This document shows, piece by piece, positions 13,092 to 19,838 of a DNA stretch of 64,000 bases; position 1 is the first letter of the stretch; every line of letters starts with the position of its first letter. The notes beneath the pieces were generated by a model that saw nothing but the letters and a program-made list of their open reading frames with translations, searched no databases and was not told the origin of the DNA. The position numbers were made by a program, and so were the translations under genes. Origin of the DNA: a virus; the IMG/VR virus record IMGVR_UViG_3300020183_000012, positions 82,720 to 146,719 of that record, one strand, 5' to 3'.

Positions 13092-13409
13092 ATGTCGAAC
13101 CAAGCAATGTACCGCGAAGGCGCACCCTGCCCGTGGGGAAAGATTCTTGACACTCAGAAAGTGGCTGACGGAATCCACTTCCTCAGCACCGCAGGACACG
13201 GAGGCTACCTTCTGTCCCGTGAGCGTTTCAATCAGATGCCCGAGCACCTACGCAACCTTTCGTTCACCTCCGATCAATACTTTGAGGAAGATGTTTCGTG
13301 GTGTGCCGTTCCAATCGCCTTCCCTGAGGCGTTCAGCAAGGGAACCGTTGCAGCCGCCCAAGACTGCTACGACTCATGGCTTCACAACAATCTTTCATCG
13401 GGCAAATAA
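13092..13409 (+). CDS. DUF7007-like protein, 105 aa
   Basis: PWGKILDTQKVADGIHFLSTAGHGGYLLSRERF followed by YFEEDVSWCAVPIAFPEAF matches a domain I recall as DUF7007, often at the C terminus of phage and plasmid proteins; here it stands alone. Activity unknown. The final residues (NNLSSGK) and TAA are encoded by the next promoter copy. Confidence 0.7.
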   Translation: MSNQAMYREGAPCPWGKILDTQKVADGIHFLSTAGHGGYLLSRERFNQMPEHLRNLSFTSDQYFEEDVSWCAVPIAFPEAFSKGTVAAAQDCYDSWLHNNLSSGK

Positions 13410-13414
13410 ACTAA
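13390..13414 (+). promoter_or_regulatory. Repeated promoter element, copy 25
   Basis: TCTTTCATCGGG then CAAATAAACTAAT, followed by CCGACAAGGAGAACCC. It overlaps the end of the DUF7007-like gene and supplies its stop codon. Confidence 0.78.
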
Positions 13415-13432
13415 TCCGACAAGGAGAACCCA

Positions 13433-13825
13433 ATGAACCGGAACCTCAAGTACCTGACCGTTGCCCTGACTGGTGGAGCAGTCTCGTTTGCCGTGGCAAT
13501 CGCATTGGACAGATCCATGCCCAAGGCATTGACCTTCATCGCTACTGGTGTGGCAGCATCGCTCGTCTCCCACATCGTGCTGTCGCTCATGGTCGCACGG
13601 AAGGTCAACCGTGTGAGCAAGACGAGCAAGAAGTTCGGTGACTTCCACCACGATCTCAACCACCTCAAGTATCCGGTTTACAACCGCAGCAAGGTGATTG
13701 AGAAGGAATCACCTGCCGCACCGAAGGGCAAGACCAAGCCGAAGCGGAAGAACCCGCCAAAGGGAAAGAAGCCAAACCCGCCCACCGATGCGGTGAATGA
13801 CGCTTCAAGCCTCAACACCGACTGA
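13433..13825 (+). CDS. Two-span membrane protein with basic tail, 130 aa
   Basis: Two hydrophobic segments (about residues 6-24, LTVALTGGAVSFAVAIAL, and 32-54, ALTFIATGVAASLVSHIVLSLMV) are followed by a soluble tail rich in Lys and Pro (GKTKPKRKNPPKGKKPNPPTD). It is probably an inner-membrane protein with a cytoplasmic nucleic-acid-binding or membrane-associating tail. No family recognised. Confidence 0.7.
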   Translation: MNRNLKYLTVALTGGAVSFAVAIALDRSMPKALTFIATGVAASLVSHIVLSLMVARKVNRVSKTSKKFGDFHHDLNHLKYPVYNRSKVIEKESPAAPKGKTKPKRKNPPKGKKPNPPTDAVNDASSLNTD

Positions 13826-13826
13826 A

Positions 13827-13851
13827 ACTTGCATCAGGGAAATAAACTAAC
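13827..13851 (+). promoter_or_regulatory. Repeated promoter element, copy 26
   Basis: ACTTGCATCAGGG then AAATAAACTAAC, followed by TGCACAAGGAGAACCC. Confidence 0.78.
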
Positions 13852-13871
13852 TGCACAAGGAGAACCCACCA

Positions 13872-14255
13872 ATGAGCAGCACCAAGACGATGATCCTGAT
13901 CAAGGTCGATGGAACCGTGAGCGAAATCCCTAACACCGGATACGAAAGCATCGTGGCCGCAATCGGCGGCGGTTACATTGAGGCAGTCCCGATGGGCGAT
14001 GGTCACGCAGCCTACATCGACGAGGAGGGCAAGTTGAAGAACCTCCCCATCAATCCGGTCGCAACCTTCCTGTGGTACAAGCGTCTGCGACCAATGGGAG
14101 ACTTCCTGTGCGGAGACTGCGTGGTTGTCCGCAGCGTCAACGACGAGGGCGAACTGGACGGCGAGGACTACACTCCCTGCCCCGAAATCCGCAAGACCGC
14201 AGATCAGATCACCGCGATGGACGACCTTGCACGGTGTCACTTCGTCACCCCCTGA
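13872..14255 (+). CDS. DUF3846-like protein, 127 aa
   Basis: MILIKVDGTVSEIPNTGYESIVAAIGGGYIEAVPM, then AYIDEEGKLKNLPINPVAT and GDFLCGDCVVV reproduce the DUF3846 pattern (quasi-ubiquitin-like, common in phages and actinobacterial plasmids). Function unknown. The start follows ACAAGGAG. A long GC-rich terminator follows. Confidence 0.82.
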   Translation: MSSTKTMILIKVDGTVSEIPNTGYESIVAAIGGGYIEAVPMGDGHAAYIDEEGKLKNLPINPVATFLWYKRLRPMGDFLCGDCVVVRSVNDEGELDGEDYTPCPEIRKTADQITAMDDLARCHFVTP

Positions 14256-14267
14256 CACATTGGGTTC

Positions 14268-14316
14268 CGCGTGTGGGGCAGGGCAGGCAGCGTCTCGCCT
14301 CCCTGCCCCACCGCGT
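14268..14316 (+). terminator. GC-rich intrinsic terminator
   Basis: CGCG-x-GTGGGGCAGGG pairs with CCCTGCCCCAC-x-GCG, followed by TTTCTT. Confidence 0.75.
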
Positions 14317-14317
14317 T

Positions 14318-14342
14318 TCTTGCATCCGGAGAATAAACTAAT
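14318..14342 (+). promoter_or_regulatory. Repeated promoter element, copy 27
   Basis: TCTTGCATCCGG then AGAATAAACTAAT, followed by CGGGCAAGGAGAACCC. Confidence 0.75.
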
Positions 14343-14363
14343 CGGGCAAGGAGAACCCACCAC

Positions 14364-14534
14364 ATGACCACCAAGCCACCCACCGGACACCGACCCGGAA
14401 AGTTCGTACACGACGCCTTCCGAGCAGGCATCCGACTCCGCGCCAAGACTTGGGGCAAGCGGAACACCGACCCCCGCACCGAACGCAGACGCGCCAAGAG
14501 CGAACTGCGGCGGGAAGTTGCATCAGGGAAATAA
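14364..14534 (+). CDS. Small basic protein, 56 aa
   Basis: Not obvious from length, but the promoter and GGCAAGGAGAACCC point exactly at this ATG. The product reads MTTKPPTGHRPGKFVHDAFR, then a strongly basic arginine-rich half (RTERRRAKSELRREVASGK). About a third of residues are Arg/Lys, suggesting nucleic acid or ribosome binding. The last codons (EVASGK, TAA) are encoded by the next promoter copy, the same overlap seen for several neighbours. Confidence 0.7.
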   Translation: MTTKPPTGHRPGKFVHDAFRAGIRLRAKTWGKRNTDPRTERRRAKSELRREVASGK

Positions 14535-14540
14535 ACTAAT
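14515..14540 (+). promoter_or_regulatory. Repeated promoter element, copy 28, with inserted hairpin
   Basis: AAGTTGCATCAGGG then AAATAAACTAAT. Between core and CAAGGAGAACCC there is an extra segment with the small hairpin GGGAA-TAG-TTCCC, lengthening the leader. Confidence 0.75.
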
Positions 14541-14579
14541 CAGGCAAGGGAATAGTTCCCCTGCAAGGAGAACCCAACC

Positions 14580-14978
14580 GTGAAGCAGATCAGCAGCGTC
14601 AGCAAGGATACCGCCACCGCACTCCGCGATGCCGTCAAGACCCACTTCGACATCACCCCCGGAAGCGCGATGAGCGGCGAGATCACCTTCGCCATCACCT
14701 TCGACATGAAGCGCGGCGAACCGTACACCAAGACCGTCCCCCAAGCCGCTTGCCCGTGGACGCTACTCTCTGTGGCACTCCACCTCGCAGGATTCGGTCG
14801 CGGTCGCATCACCGAGATCGTCAGTACCGTGCAGCAGATGACCGATGAGCAGCGCAAGGAGTACCGCGACTCCATGAGCGAATCCGTCAAGGAAGTCATG
14901 GAAGGGATCGGCGCAACCACCGTCCGCACCGTGCCAGGAACGCAGACCTTCAACACCTTCACCGTGCAGGTCACCTAA
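14580..14978 (+). CDS. Hypothetical protein, 132 aa
   Basis: Starts with GTG, placed seven bases after CAAGGAGAACCC. The N-terminal half is helix then strand (ISSVSKDTATALRDAVKTHFDI, GEITFAITFDMKRG). The C-terminal half is helical (EIVSTVQQMTDEQRKEYRDSMSESVKEVMEG) and ends in a beta-rich TFTVQVT. No family recognised. Confidence 0.7.
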   Translation: MKQISSVSKDTATALRDAVKTHFDITPGSAMSGEITFAITFDMKRGEPYTKTVPQAACPWTLLSVALHLAGFGRGRITEIVSTVQQMTDEQRKEYRDSMSESVKEVMEGIGATTVRTVPGTQTFNTFTVQVT

Positions 14979-15009
14979 ACGGGTGAACCCACGGTCAGGA
15001 TGAACCAAG

Positions 15010-15040
15010 CAGGGCGTGGTGAGCCGTACACCGCGCCCTG
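15010..15040 (+). terminator. Hairpin terminator
   Basis: CAGGGCG-x-GGTG pairs with CACC-x-CGCCCTG around a seven-base loop. It closes the 14580 unit. Confidence 0.7.
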
Positions 15041-15047
15041 TACCATT

Positions 15048-15072
15048 GTTGCATCGGGGAAACAAACTAACT
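15048..15072 (+). promoter_or_regulatory. Repeated promoter element, copy 29
   Basis: GTTGCATCGGGG then AAACAAACTAAC, followed by AGACAAGAGGAACCC; both modules carry single changes. Confidence 0.7.
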
Positions 15073-15091
15073 AGACAAGAGGAACCCACCC

Positions 15092-15487
15092 ATGCCCACC
15101 ACTACCTACACCGCCGAAACCGTCCGCACCAAACTGATGACCGATGACGCTTGGCTCATTCGTGGCTTGCTTGCCATCTTCGCCCTACAGACCGAGGACG
15201 AACGCGCCGCAGGCAGCACAACCCATCACAACGGCGTAGGCTTCAACGGAGTGGATGCTTCGTTCTGCACCTCCCTTGTCGAGCAGTTCAAGGGGCGTGG
15301 CTCCCTGTCCCCCAAGCAGATCGCATCCCTCCGCAAGATCATGCCCAAGTACGCCGCGCAGTTGGCAGCCGTCGCCAACGCGAAGGCAGCCGCAGCCGCA
15401 GCCACAGCAGACGCAGACGCAGCCCGTGCAGCCGCAGCCGAAGCCGCTCACGAAGCCCGTCTGCAAGCCGAGTACGGCGAACCCTAG
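15092..15487 (+). CDS. Conserved phage protein with Ala-rich tail, 131 aa
   Basis: KLMTDDAWLIRGLLAIFALQTEDERAAG then NGVGFNGVDASFCTSLVEQFKGRGSLSPKQIASLRKIMPKYAAQLA is a pattern I recognise from many phage and bacterial small proteins. It has the 'NGvGFNgxDaxfxxSl' and 'LSpKQ...KYxxQL' signatures, with no known activity. The C-terminal 40 residues are almost all Ala/Asp/Glu (coiled or disordered). It is the last gene of the G+C-rich block. Confidence 0.75.
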   Translation: MPTTTYTAETVRTKLMTDDAWLIRGLLAIFALQTEDERAAGSTTHHNGVGFNGVDASFCTSLVEQFKGRGSLSPKQIASLRKIMPKYAAQLAAVANAKAAAAAATADADAARAAAAEAAHEARLQAEYGEP

Positions 15488-15576
15488 TAAGTCGAACCGG
15501 GCAGAGCAGCACGCCGCTACACTAGACCCTGCACAGACGGACTCAGCCACAGACCAACCGGAATCCGTGGGGTAAC

Positions 15577-15602
15577 AAGTTGCATCCCGCGAATAGACTA
15601 AC
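15577..15602 (+). promoter_or_regulatory. Repeated promoter element, copy 30 (orphan)
   Basis: AAGTTGCATCCCGC then GAATAGACTAAC, with no gene or obvious RNA in the next 200 bases. The interval 15488-15806 otherwise holds only this copy and two GGGGATACC repeats. Confidence 0.6.
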
Positions 15603-15722
15603 TGTGCAACCGAACCACGAAAAAACCACGGACAAACCAGCGTCAAACTGAGCCGACCGGAAAGTGCCTTGGCGGCTACCCCCTACCGTACCCCCCTATT
15701 ACTTGGGGTAAAATCCCTCTGA

Positions 15723-15739
15723 GGGGATACCTTAGTGGG
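15723..15739 (+). repeat. GGGGATACCTTAG repeat A
   Basis: GGGGATACCTTAGTGGG, preceded by CCCTCTGAGGGG, so the 5' G-run can pair with upstream C's. First of seven copies between here and 21.3 kb. Confidence 0.7.
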
Positions 15740-15769
15740 AAAATGGTAGTTTTTTAATTTTGGGTGGAA

Positions 15770-15821
15770 GGGATACCTTAGTGGGAGGTGGTATAGGTAT
15801 AATATTATGAACTGGTTGAAA
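15770..15821 (+). promoter_or_regulatory. GGGATACC repeat B, promoter-like, with first codons
   Basis: GGGATACCTTAGTGGGAGG, then GGTATAGGTATAATATTATG. TATAAT makes a good -10 box, and ATACC/GGTAT can form a hairpin. The whole 52 bases, including the first five codons (MNWLK), recur at 16861-16912. Confidence 0.6.
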
Positions 15822-16847
15822 TTTGCAAGGGACGAGCGAGATAATTTTTCGGGAAAGAAACCCAGGGTGCTTTCGGGAAAGAAACCCAGGGTGCTTATGG
15901 TGTCTCTTCCGGACATGTGGGGCATTACGGACGAAGATCTGAAGCCTTTGCGTGAGATTGCCCAGGTGGATTGGGTTCAGACGAAGCACATTACGGAGCG
16001 TGAGCTTGGTAAGCGTTGCGAGGGCTACGACTATCTGATGTTGAACATGGATCCGATGCCTTTTCCGGACCCGAACAAGTTGGACAAGCTTACGGAGGTA
16101 TTTTATAAATTTCCGGGTGTTCGGGGTTTGAAGGGGATTAATGTTGACATGACTGACGCGGACTTCTTTAGTCCTGGTATTGCGAAGCGGCTTGGTATTG
16201 TGCTTCAGGATTCTCCTGACACTACGACAGAAAGTGTTGCTGAATCAGCACTTACGGAGATACTTTTGCATGCCAGGAACCGTCATCTTGCGTATGTTGA
16301 CGTGGTGAAGGATCGTGACGTGGAGTGCAGGAAGTCTCTTGACCTGAAGGGCAAGGTTGCAGGGGTGATAGGTAAGGGACACATAGGTTCACGCGTGGGT
16401 TCATTCCTTGAGGCTTTGGGGATGCGTGTTATGTACAACGATGTGGATCCGAAGCGTGGCGGCGGGGATTCTCTGGAGGACATATTCAGGGAGGCTTGCG
16501 TGGTGAGCATCCACGTACCGTGCCACCAGCCTCATACGAACAAGAGCAATGAGGGTCTTATAGGGGAGAAGCTTTTGGGTATGTGTAAGGACCTGATACT
16601 GGTGAATCTTGCAACGGACATTATTGTTGACATTGGGGCGTTGAAGGATGCTCTGGACGGGGGCAGGATTCGCGGTTACTCTGTGGAGAGTGGCAGGCAT
16701 GAGACCGAAAGTCTGCGTCGTTACGAGAACGTCCACATATCTCCGTGTTCATACGATTCAGATGAGTCGGTTGCGAACGTGAAGAGGGTGTGGATCCGCA
16801 ACATGATCTCTGCGGTACGGGGTTCTCCCGAGAACGTTTGGATTTAA
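15807..16847 (+). CDS. D-2-hydroxyacid dehydrogenase-like protein, catalytic residues altered, 346 aa
   Basis: The NAD-binding core KGKVAGVIGKGHIGSRVGS (about residues 181-199) and LKDALDGGRIRGY identify the D-isomer-specific 2-hydroxyacid dehydrogenase superfamily. The usual catalytic Arg (in 'NxARGxxVD') is replaced (NLATDIIVD), and the PH-motif histidine before the C terminus is SPCS. It is therefore probably not a normal dehydrogenase and may be a binding or regulatory derivative. The N terminus carries the MNWLKFA tag, followed by a tandem duplication (SGKKPRVL twice, two 24-base copies at 15849-15896). Confidence 0.8.
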   Translation: MNWLKFARDERDNFSGKKPRVLSGKKPRVLMVSLPDMWGITDEDLKPLREIAQVDWVQTKHITERELGKRCEGYDYLMLNMDPMPFPDPNKLDKLTEVFYKFPGVRGLKGINVDMTDADFFSPGIAKRLGIVLQDSPDTTTESVAESALTEILLHARNRHLAYVDVVKDRDVECRKSLDLKGKVAGVIGKGHIGSRVGSFLEALGMRVMYNDVDPKRGGGDSLEDIFREACVVSIHVPCHQPHTNKSNEGLIGEKLLGMCKDLILVNLATDIIVDIGALKDALDGGRIRGYSVESGRHETESLRRYENVHISPCSYDSDESVANVKRVWIRNMISAVRGSPENVWI

Positions 16848-16880
16848 TTTTCGGGCGTAGGGGATACCTTAGTGGGAGGT
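16836..16880 (+). repeat. 45-base direct repeat, copy 1 (contains GGGGATACC repeat C)
   Basis: Runs from the last codons of the dehydrogenase gene (VWI, stop) through TTTTCGGGCG and GGGGATACCTTAGTGGG. It is repeated exactly at 17903-17947 after the next gene. Confidence 0.85.
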
Positions 16881-16939
16881 GGTATAGGTATAATATTATG
16901 AACTGGTTGAAAGAGGAACTTTACGAAGCGGTGGGGTAA
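16861..16939 (+). pseudogene. Duplicated promoter plus truncated MNWLK mini-ORF
   Basis: Positions 16861-16912 copy 15770-15821 exactly, including ATG and MNWLK. The copied frame (16898-16939) then reads MNWLKEELYEAVG and stops. It looks like the 5' remnant of a duplicated dehydrogenase gene, or a leader peptide for the nucleotidyltransferase-like gene starting ten bases later. Confidence 0.55.
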
Positions 16940-16948
16940 AATGTAATC

Positions 16949-17887
16949 GTGAGAGACATCAATCGCAACATGGCGGCAAGAACGGTGGGCAACTGGTGGA
17001 AGCGTGCGGGCATCGTAGACAATCCATCCAAGGAGTTGAGCGATGTATTTGATCCGGGCTCCACCCGCATGAGCGATTATGTCGTTGAGATGATCAACAG
17101 GGGTCTTGCACAGATACAGGAATATCTTGATTCCACCCATCCCGGGGTCAAGATCACGCATCATGAAGTCATTGGAGCAGCAGTAACTTACCAATACACC
17201 CCCAAGAGCGACATAGACACCACCGTTTTCATCAACATGCCTAAAACAGATCGGAGGTTTTGGGTCATCAACGATTGGATTATAGAAAATCTTGACAAAA
17301 CTATGTATTTTAAGGAGAGGCCAATCCAGTTCAAGATCGCACCAGATTCGTTAGTGGGGACCCAGAGTGCCAATGCTGATGCCATTTACGACCCCACCGA
17401 AAGGCGCTTTGTGAAGAAGCCCTCTCTGATAGGTGCCTCAGGTAGTTATCGCAAATTAGTTGAGTTAGGAAGTTCTGAGGAACGCAAAGAGTACCGTCGC
17501 CTTGAGGAGGAGTTGCGAGGGATGGCAAGGTCCTGGGCAAAGGTGGGCAGACAGGCACTTGAATCAGGTAAGCCAAGCGAGTTAGGGAAGTGGCTTTGGC
17601 CCCAAGCTCGTGAGATAGCTTCAGCAATTAAGCGGATAAGAAGTTTGAGAGGCGAGGCCTACAGCCAGCCTGCAGCTCCTGGAAGAATAAGCCAAAACTG
17701 GGGTCGGGGTAACATACTATTCAAAATGATGGAGAGGGATGGATACATTGAGCTGTTTTCACTCATCAAAAAAACCTTGGGTGATCGGCAAGTTTTACAC
17801 CCTGAAAATCTTGCAGCATCTGTAGAAATGGCTGAAAAAATAATGAATCAGCGTGTTGGTTTCGATCCAACCACCGATCCAGCATAG
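16949..17887 (+). CDS. Nucleotidyltransferase-like protein, 312 aa
   Basis: GAAVTYQYTPKSDIDTTVFI (about residues 72-91) resembles the nucleotidyltransferase-fold signature G[GS]...DxD, with SDID supplying two metal-binding acids. FKERPIQFKIAPDS could include the third strand. The rest is helical and basic. The substrate (tRNA, sugar, nucleotide or protein AMPylation) cannot be told. Start: a GTG at 16949; an ATG at 16970 would place a tag-like NWWKRAG at residues 8-14. The gene is flanked by duplicated segments of the preceding gene's ends. Confidence 0.6.
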   Translation: MRDINRNMAARTVGNWWKRAGIVDNPSKELSDVFDPGSTRMSDYVVEMINRGLAQIQEYLDSTHPGVKITHHEVIGAAVTYQYTPKSDIDTTVFINMPKTDRRFWVINDWIIENLDKTMYFKERPIQFKIAPDSLVGTQSANADAIYDPTERRFVKKPSLIGASGSYRKLVELGSSEERKEYRRLEEELRGMARSWAKVGRQALESGKPSELGKWLWPQAREIASAIKRIRSLRGEAYSQPAAPGRISQNWGRGNILFKMMERDGYIELFSLIKKTLGDRQVLHPENLAASVEMAEKIMNQRVGFDPTTDPA

Positions 17888-17902
17888 TCTTGACAGCAGG
17901 GT

Positions 17903-17947
17903 GTTTGGATTTAATTTTCGGGCGTAGGGGATACCTTAGTGGGAGGT
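17903..17947 (+). repeat. 45-base direct repeat, copy 2 (contains GGGGATACC repeat D)
   Basis: Exact copy of 16836-16880. It includes the dehydrogenase's terminal codons although it follows a different gene, so it marks a segmental duplication. Confidence 0.85.
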
Positions 17948-17972
17948 TATGGCATTATTATTTTCGGGCGTG

Positions 17973-18010
17973 GGGGATACCTTAGTGGGAGTTTATGATA
18001 TTATTATTTA
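17973..18010 (+). promoter_or_regulatory. GGGGATACC repeat E, promoter-like
   Basis: GGGGATACCTTAGTGGGAG followed by TTTATGATATTATTATTT, an A+T-rich -10-like stretch. It is the nearest upstream signal for the methyltransferase gene at 18046. Confidence 0.5.
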
Positions 18011-18045
18011 TGTAAAGTCGATAGAAGCCTAAAGGAGCACGCACT

Positions 18046-18816
18046 ATGGAAAGTTATAAAATAGAACATTTCAGCGTAAGCAAGACCAACGACCACGTTG
18101 AGAACGACCCTACCGACTACGGGAGGCTGTGGAAGGAGCTAAACCGCCAGCAAGCGGAGAACGAGCTTAAGCACGGCAGTCTTTTCAATGGTCAGTGGTA
18201 CAAGCCATGGAGAATGGTGAGGATGATGAAGCTGTGCAAGCTTATGGGTGGCAAGGGGTGGTTTGGGGGCAAGAGGATTCTTGAGCTTGGTTGTGGTCAC
18301 GGTCATGTGAGCAAGATGCTGAAGGACTGGGGAGCGAACCCATTGGCAACGGACGGCAGGGAGTGGTGCGTGGAGGCAACGAACTACTACTGGCCAGACC
18401 TTGAGGTAAAGCTTGTGGACCAGACGAAGGACTACGATCTTGGGAAGTTTGACCTTGTGATACACTGGGGTATATCGCACCATCTTCCTCCTGATGCATG
18501 GGAGTACGATCTGATGTGTGCAGTGGGTCATGCCCCGGTAATGAGCTACGAGTGTGAGGTAGTGGACTCGAGTGATCCTAAGTGGGTGAAGATAAACTCG
18601 AATGACACGGGAGGCATGGACAAGAGCCTTACGGGTGTAGGTACGTTTTTGAGTGCTGCAGCCGTAGAGAGGTGCTTCGGTGATATAGGCTGTAGTTTCA
18701 AGCGATACGACGACAGGGATCTGGACTGCGGATCGTGTCACTATTCATGGAAAGAGATGGACTCTGGGGATTTCAATTACGGGCACATGCGTTTATGGAT
18801 GGTCCATGGGACGTAA
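18046..18816 (+). CDS. Class I SAM-dependent methyltransferase, 256 aa
   Basis: ILELGCGHGHVSKMLKDWGA (about residues 82-101) is a textbook SAM-binding motif I. LATDGREWCVEA supplies the acidic motif II, and GKFDLVIHWGISHHLPPDAWEYDL is motif IV/post-motif. The substrate is unknown; neighbouring sugar-modifying genes make a glycan or small molecule plausible. The start follows AAAGGAGCACGC. Codon use is more G+C-rich than the genes after 22.6 kb. Confidence 0.88.
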   Translation: MESYKIEHFSVSKTNDHVENDPTDYGRLWKELNRQQAENELKHGSLFNGQWYKPWRMVRMMKLCKLMGGKGWFGGKRILELGCGHGHVSKMLKDWGANPLATDGREWCVEATNYYWPDLEVKLVDQTKDYDLGKFDLVIHWGISHHLPPDAWEYDLMCAVGHAPVMSYECEVVDSSDPKWVKINSNDTGGMDKSLTGVGTFLSAAAVERCFGDIGCSFKRYDDRDLDCGSCHYSWKEMDSGDFNYGHMRLWMVHGT

Positions 18817-19388
18817 GGTGTTTTGGTAATAAAATTTTGGGGCAAGGAGAAGCCTGGTATATTTTCCCTGTTCTGCCCGTAGGGCAGTTGTGGCGGATCC
18901 GTTCCCTCTAGTGATGAAAAGCCCCTTATGGGGATACCTTAGCGGCTGAGTGGGCATCCGATGGAGTCCGATGGCACAAACCCAATAGGTATTATTGAAG
19001 CCCGAAAAATATTTATACGGTAAGAGATACATCTCAGAAAGTGGTGTATTAGCGCATATGGGTAACATAGAGAATGGGTGTGGCGATAGAAGTTATAATA
19101 ATCAAGGGGGGATCCACCGAAACGGGTGGCTGAAAAGGCAATGGATGGGAGACACAAATGATTTAATGACAAAGCAGCTTATAAGTTATGGTATTGGAAT
19201 AGGATTAATTATATCTGGATTCTTTGGATCTTTCAGACGAATCAAGTAAAATTTATGGTTTAACTTGCCCCAAAAATATAAATTTATAAAATTCATGGGG
19301 GAGATCCCTAAAAGGGTCGGCTTAGGATATTGGGAATTAGCAATCAAAAAAAAGGTTATTATAATCTATAATATTAAATATTAGTATC
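18817..19388. other. Mostly non-coding interval with hairpins
   Basis: Holds the CTGCCC-GTA-GGGCAG hairpin near 18870, the CCCC-TTAT-GGGG hairpin and GGGGATACC repeat F at 18930-18945. It also has a doubtful reading frame to 19249 whose C terminus (LISYGIGIGLIISGFFGSFRRIK) could be a one-span membrane peptide (possible start ATG at 19145). No ribosome-binding site clearly supports it. Confidence 0.5.
18930..18945 (+). repeat. GGGGATACC repeat F
   Basis: GGGGATACCTTAGCGG with the C variant. The GGGG pairs with the CCCC four bases upstream. Confidence 0.7.
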
Positions 19389-19838
19389 ATGAATTGGTAT
19401 AAGAGCGCAGGAAAATGGACAAAAGGAGACGGAGACTGCTTTAAAGCGGCATTAAATCTTCTTTTAGTGAGGAATTTTCCTAAAGACAACGGAGATTTGC
19501 TGGTTCACGCATTGGTGCACGGTCGCGGAAGTGCATACGGGCATCGATTTCCTCATGCTTGGGTTGAGACAAAAGAGGGCATTGCAATGGACCACTCCAG
19601 TGGTAAGAGTATAGATATACCAAAAGAAATATATTACGCCCTTGGAAACATAAATCCAGACGAAAAGGGAAGCTACATGTCGTACACGCTTGCAGACGTA
19701 AGAAAGAAAATTACCGAGCACAAGCACTACGGACCATGGGATCTAGATACAGAACTGCAGAGAACTCCAGAAGACTGGAATGAACCAGAGGAAGAGACGG
19801 ATGATGATGAAGACTGGGATGACGATGAGGATGAATAA
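19389..19838 (+). CDS. Tagged papain-like fold protein, 149 aa
   Basis: Starts with the recurrent tag MNWYKSAGK. GDGDCFKAALNLLL (about residues 14-27), LVHALVHGRG, and FPHAWVETKEGIAMDHSSGK give a Cys...His...Asp layout of a papain or transglutaminase-like fold, as in small phage proteins. The C-terminal tail is strongly acidic (EEETDDDEDWDDDEDE). The stop overlaps the next start by one base, so the next tagged gene is co-translated. Confidence 0.65.
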   Translation: MNWYKSAGKWTKGDGDCFKAALNLLLVRNFPKDNGDLLVHALVHGRGSAYGHRFPHAWVETKEGIAMDHSSGKSIDIPKEIYYALGNINPDEKGSYMSYTLADVRKKITEHKHYGPWDLDTELQRTPEDWNEPEEETDDDEDWDDDEDE

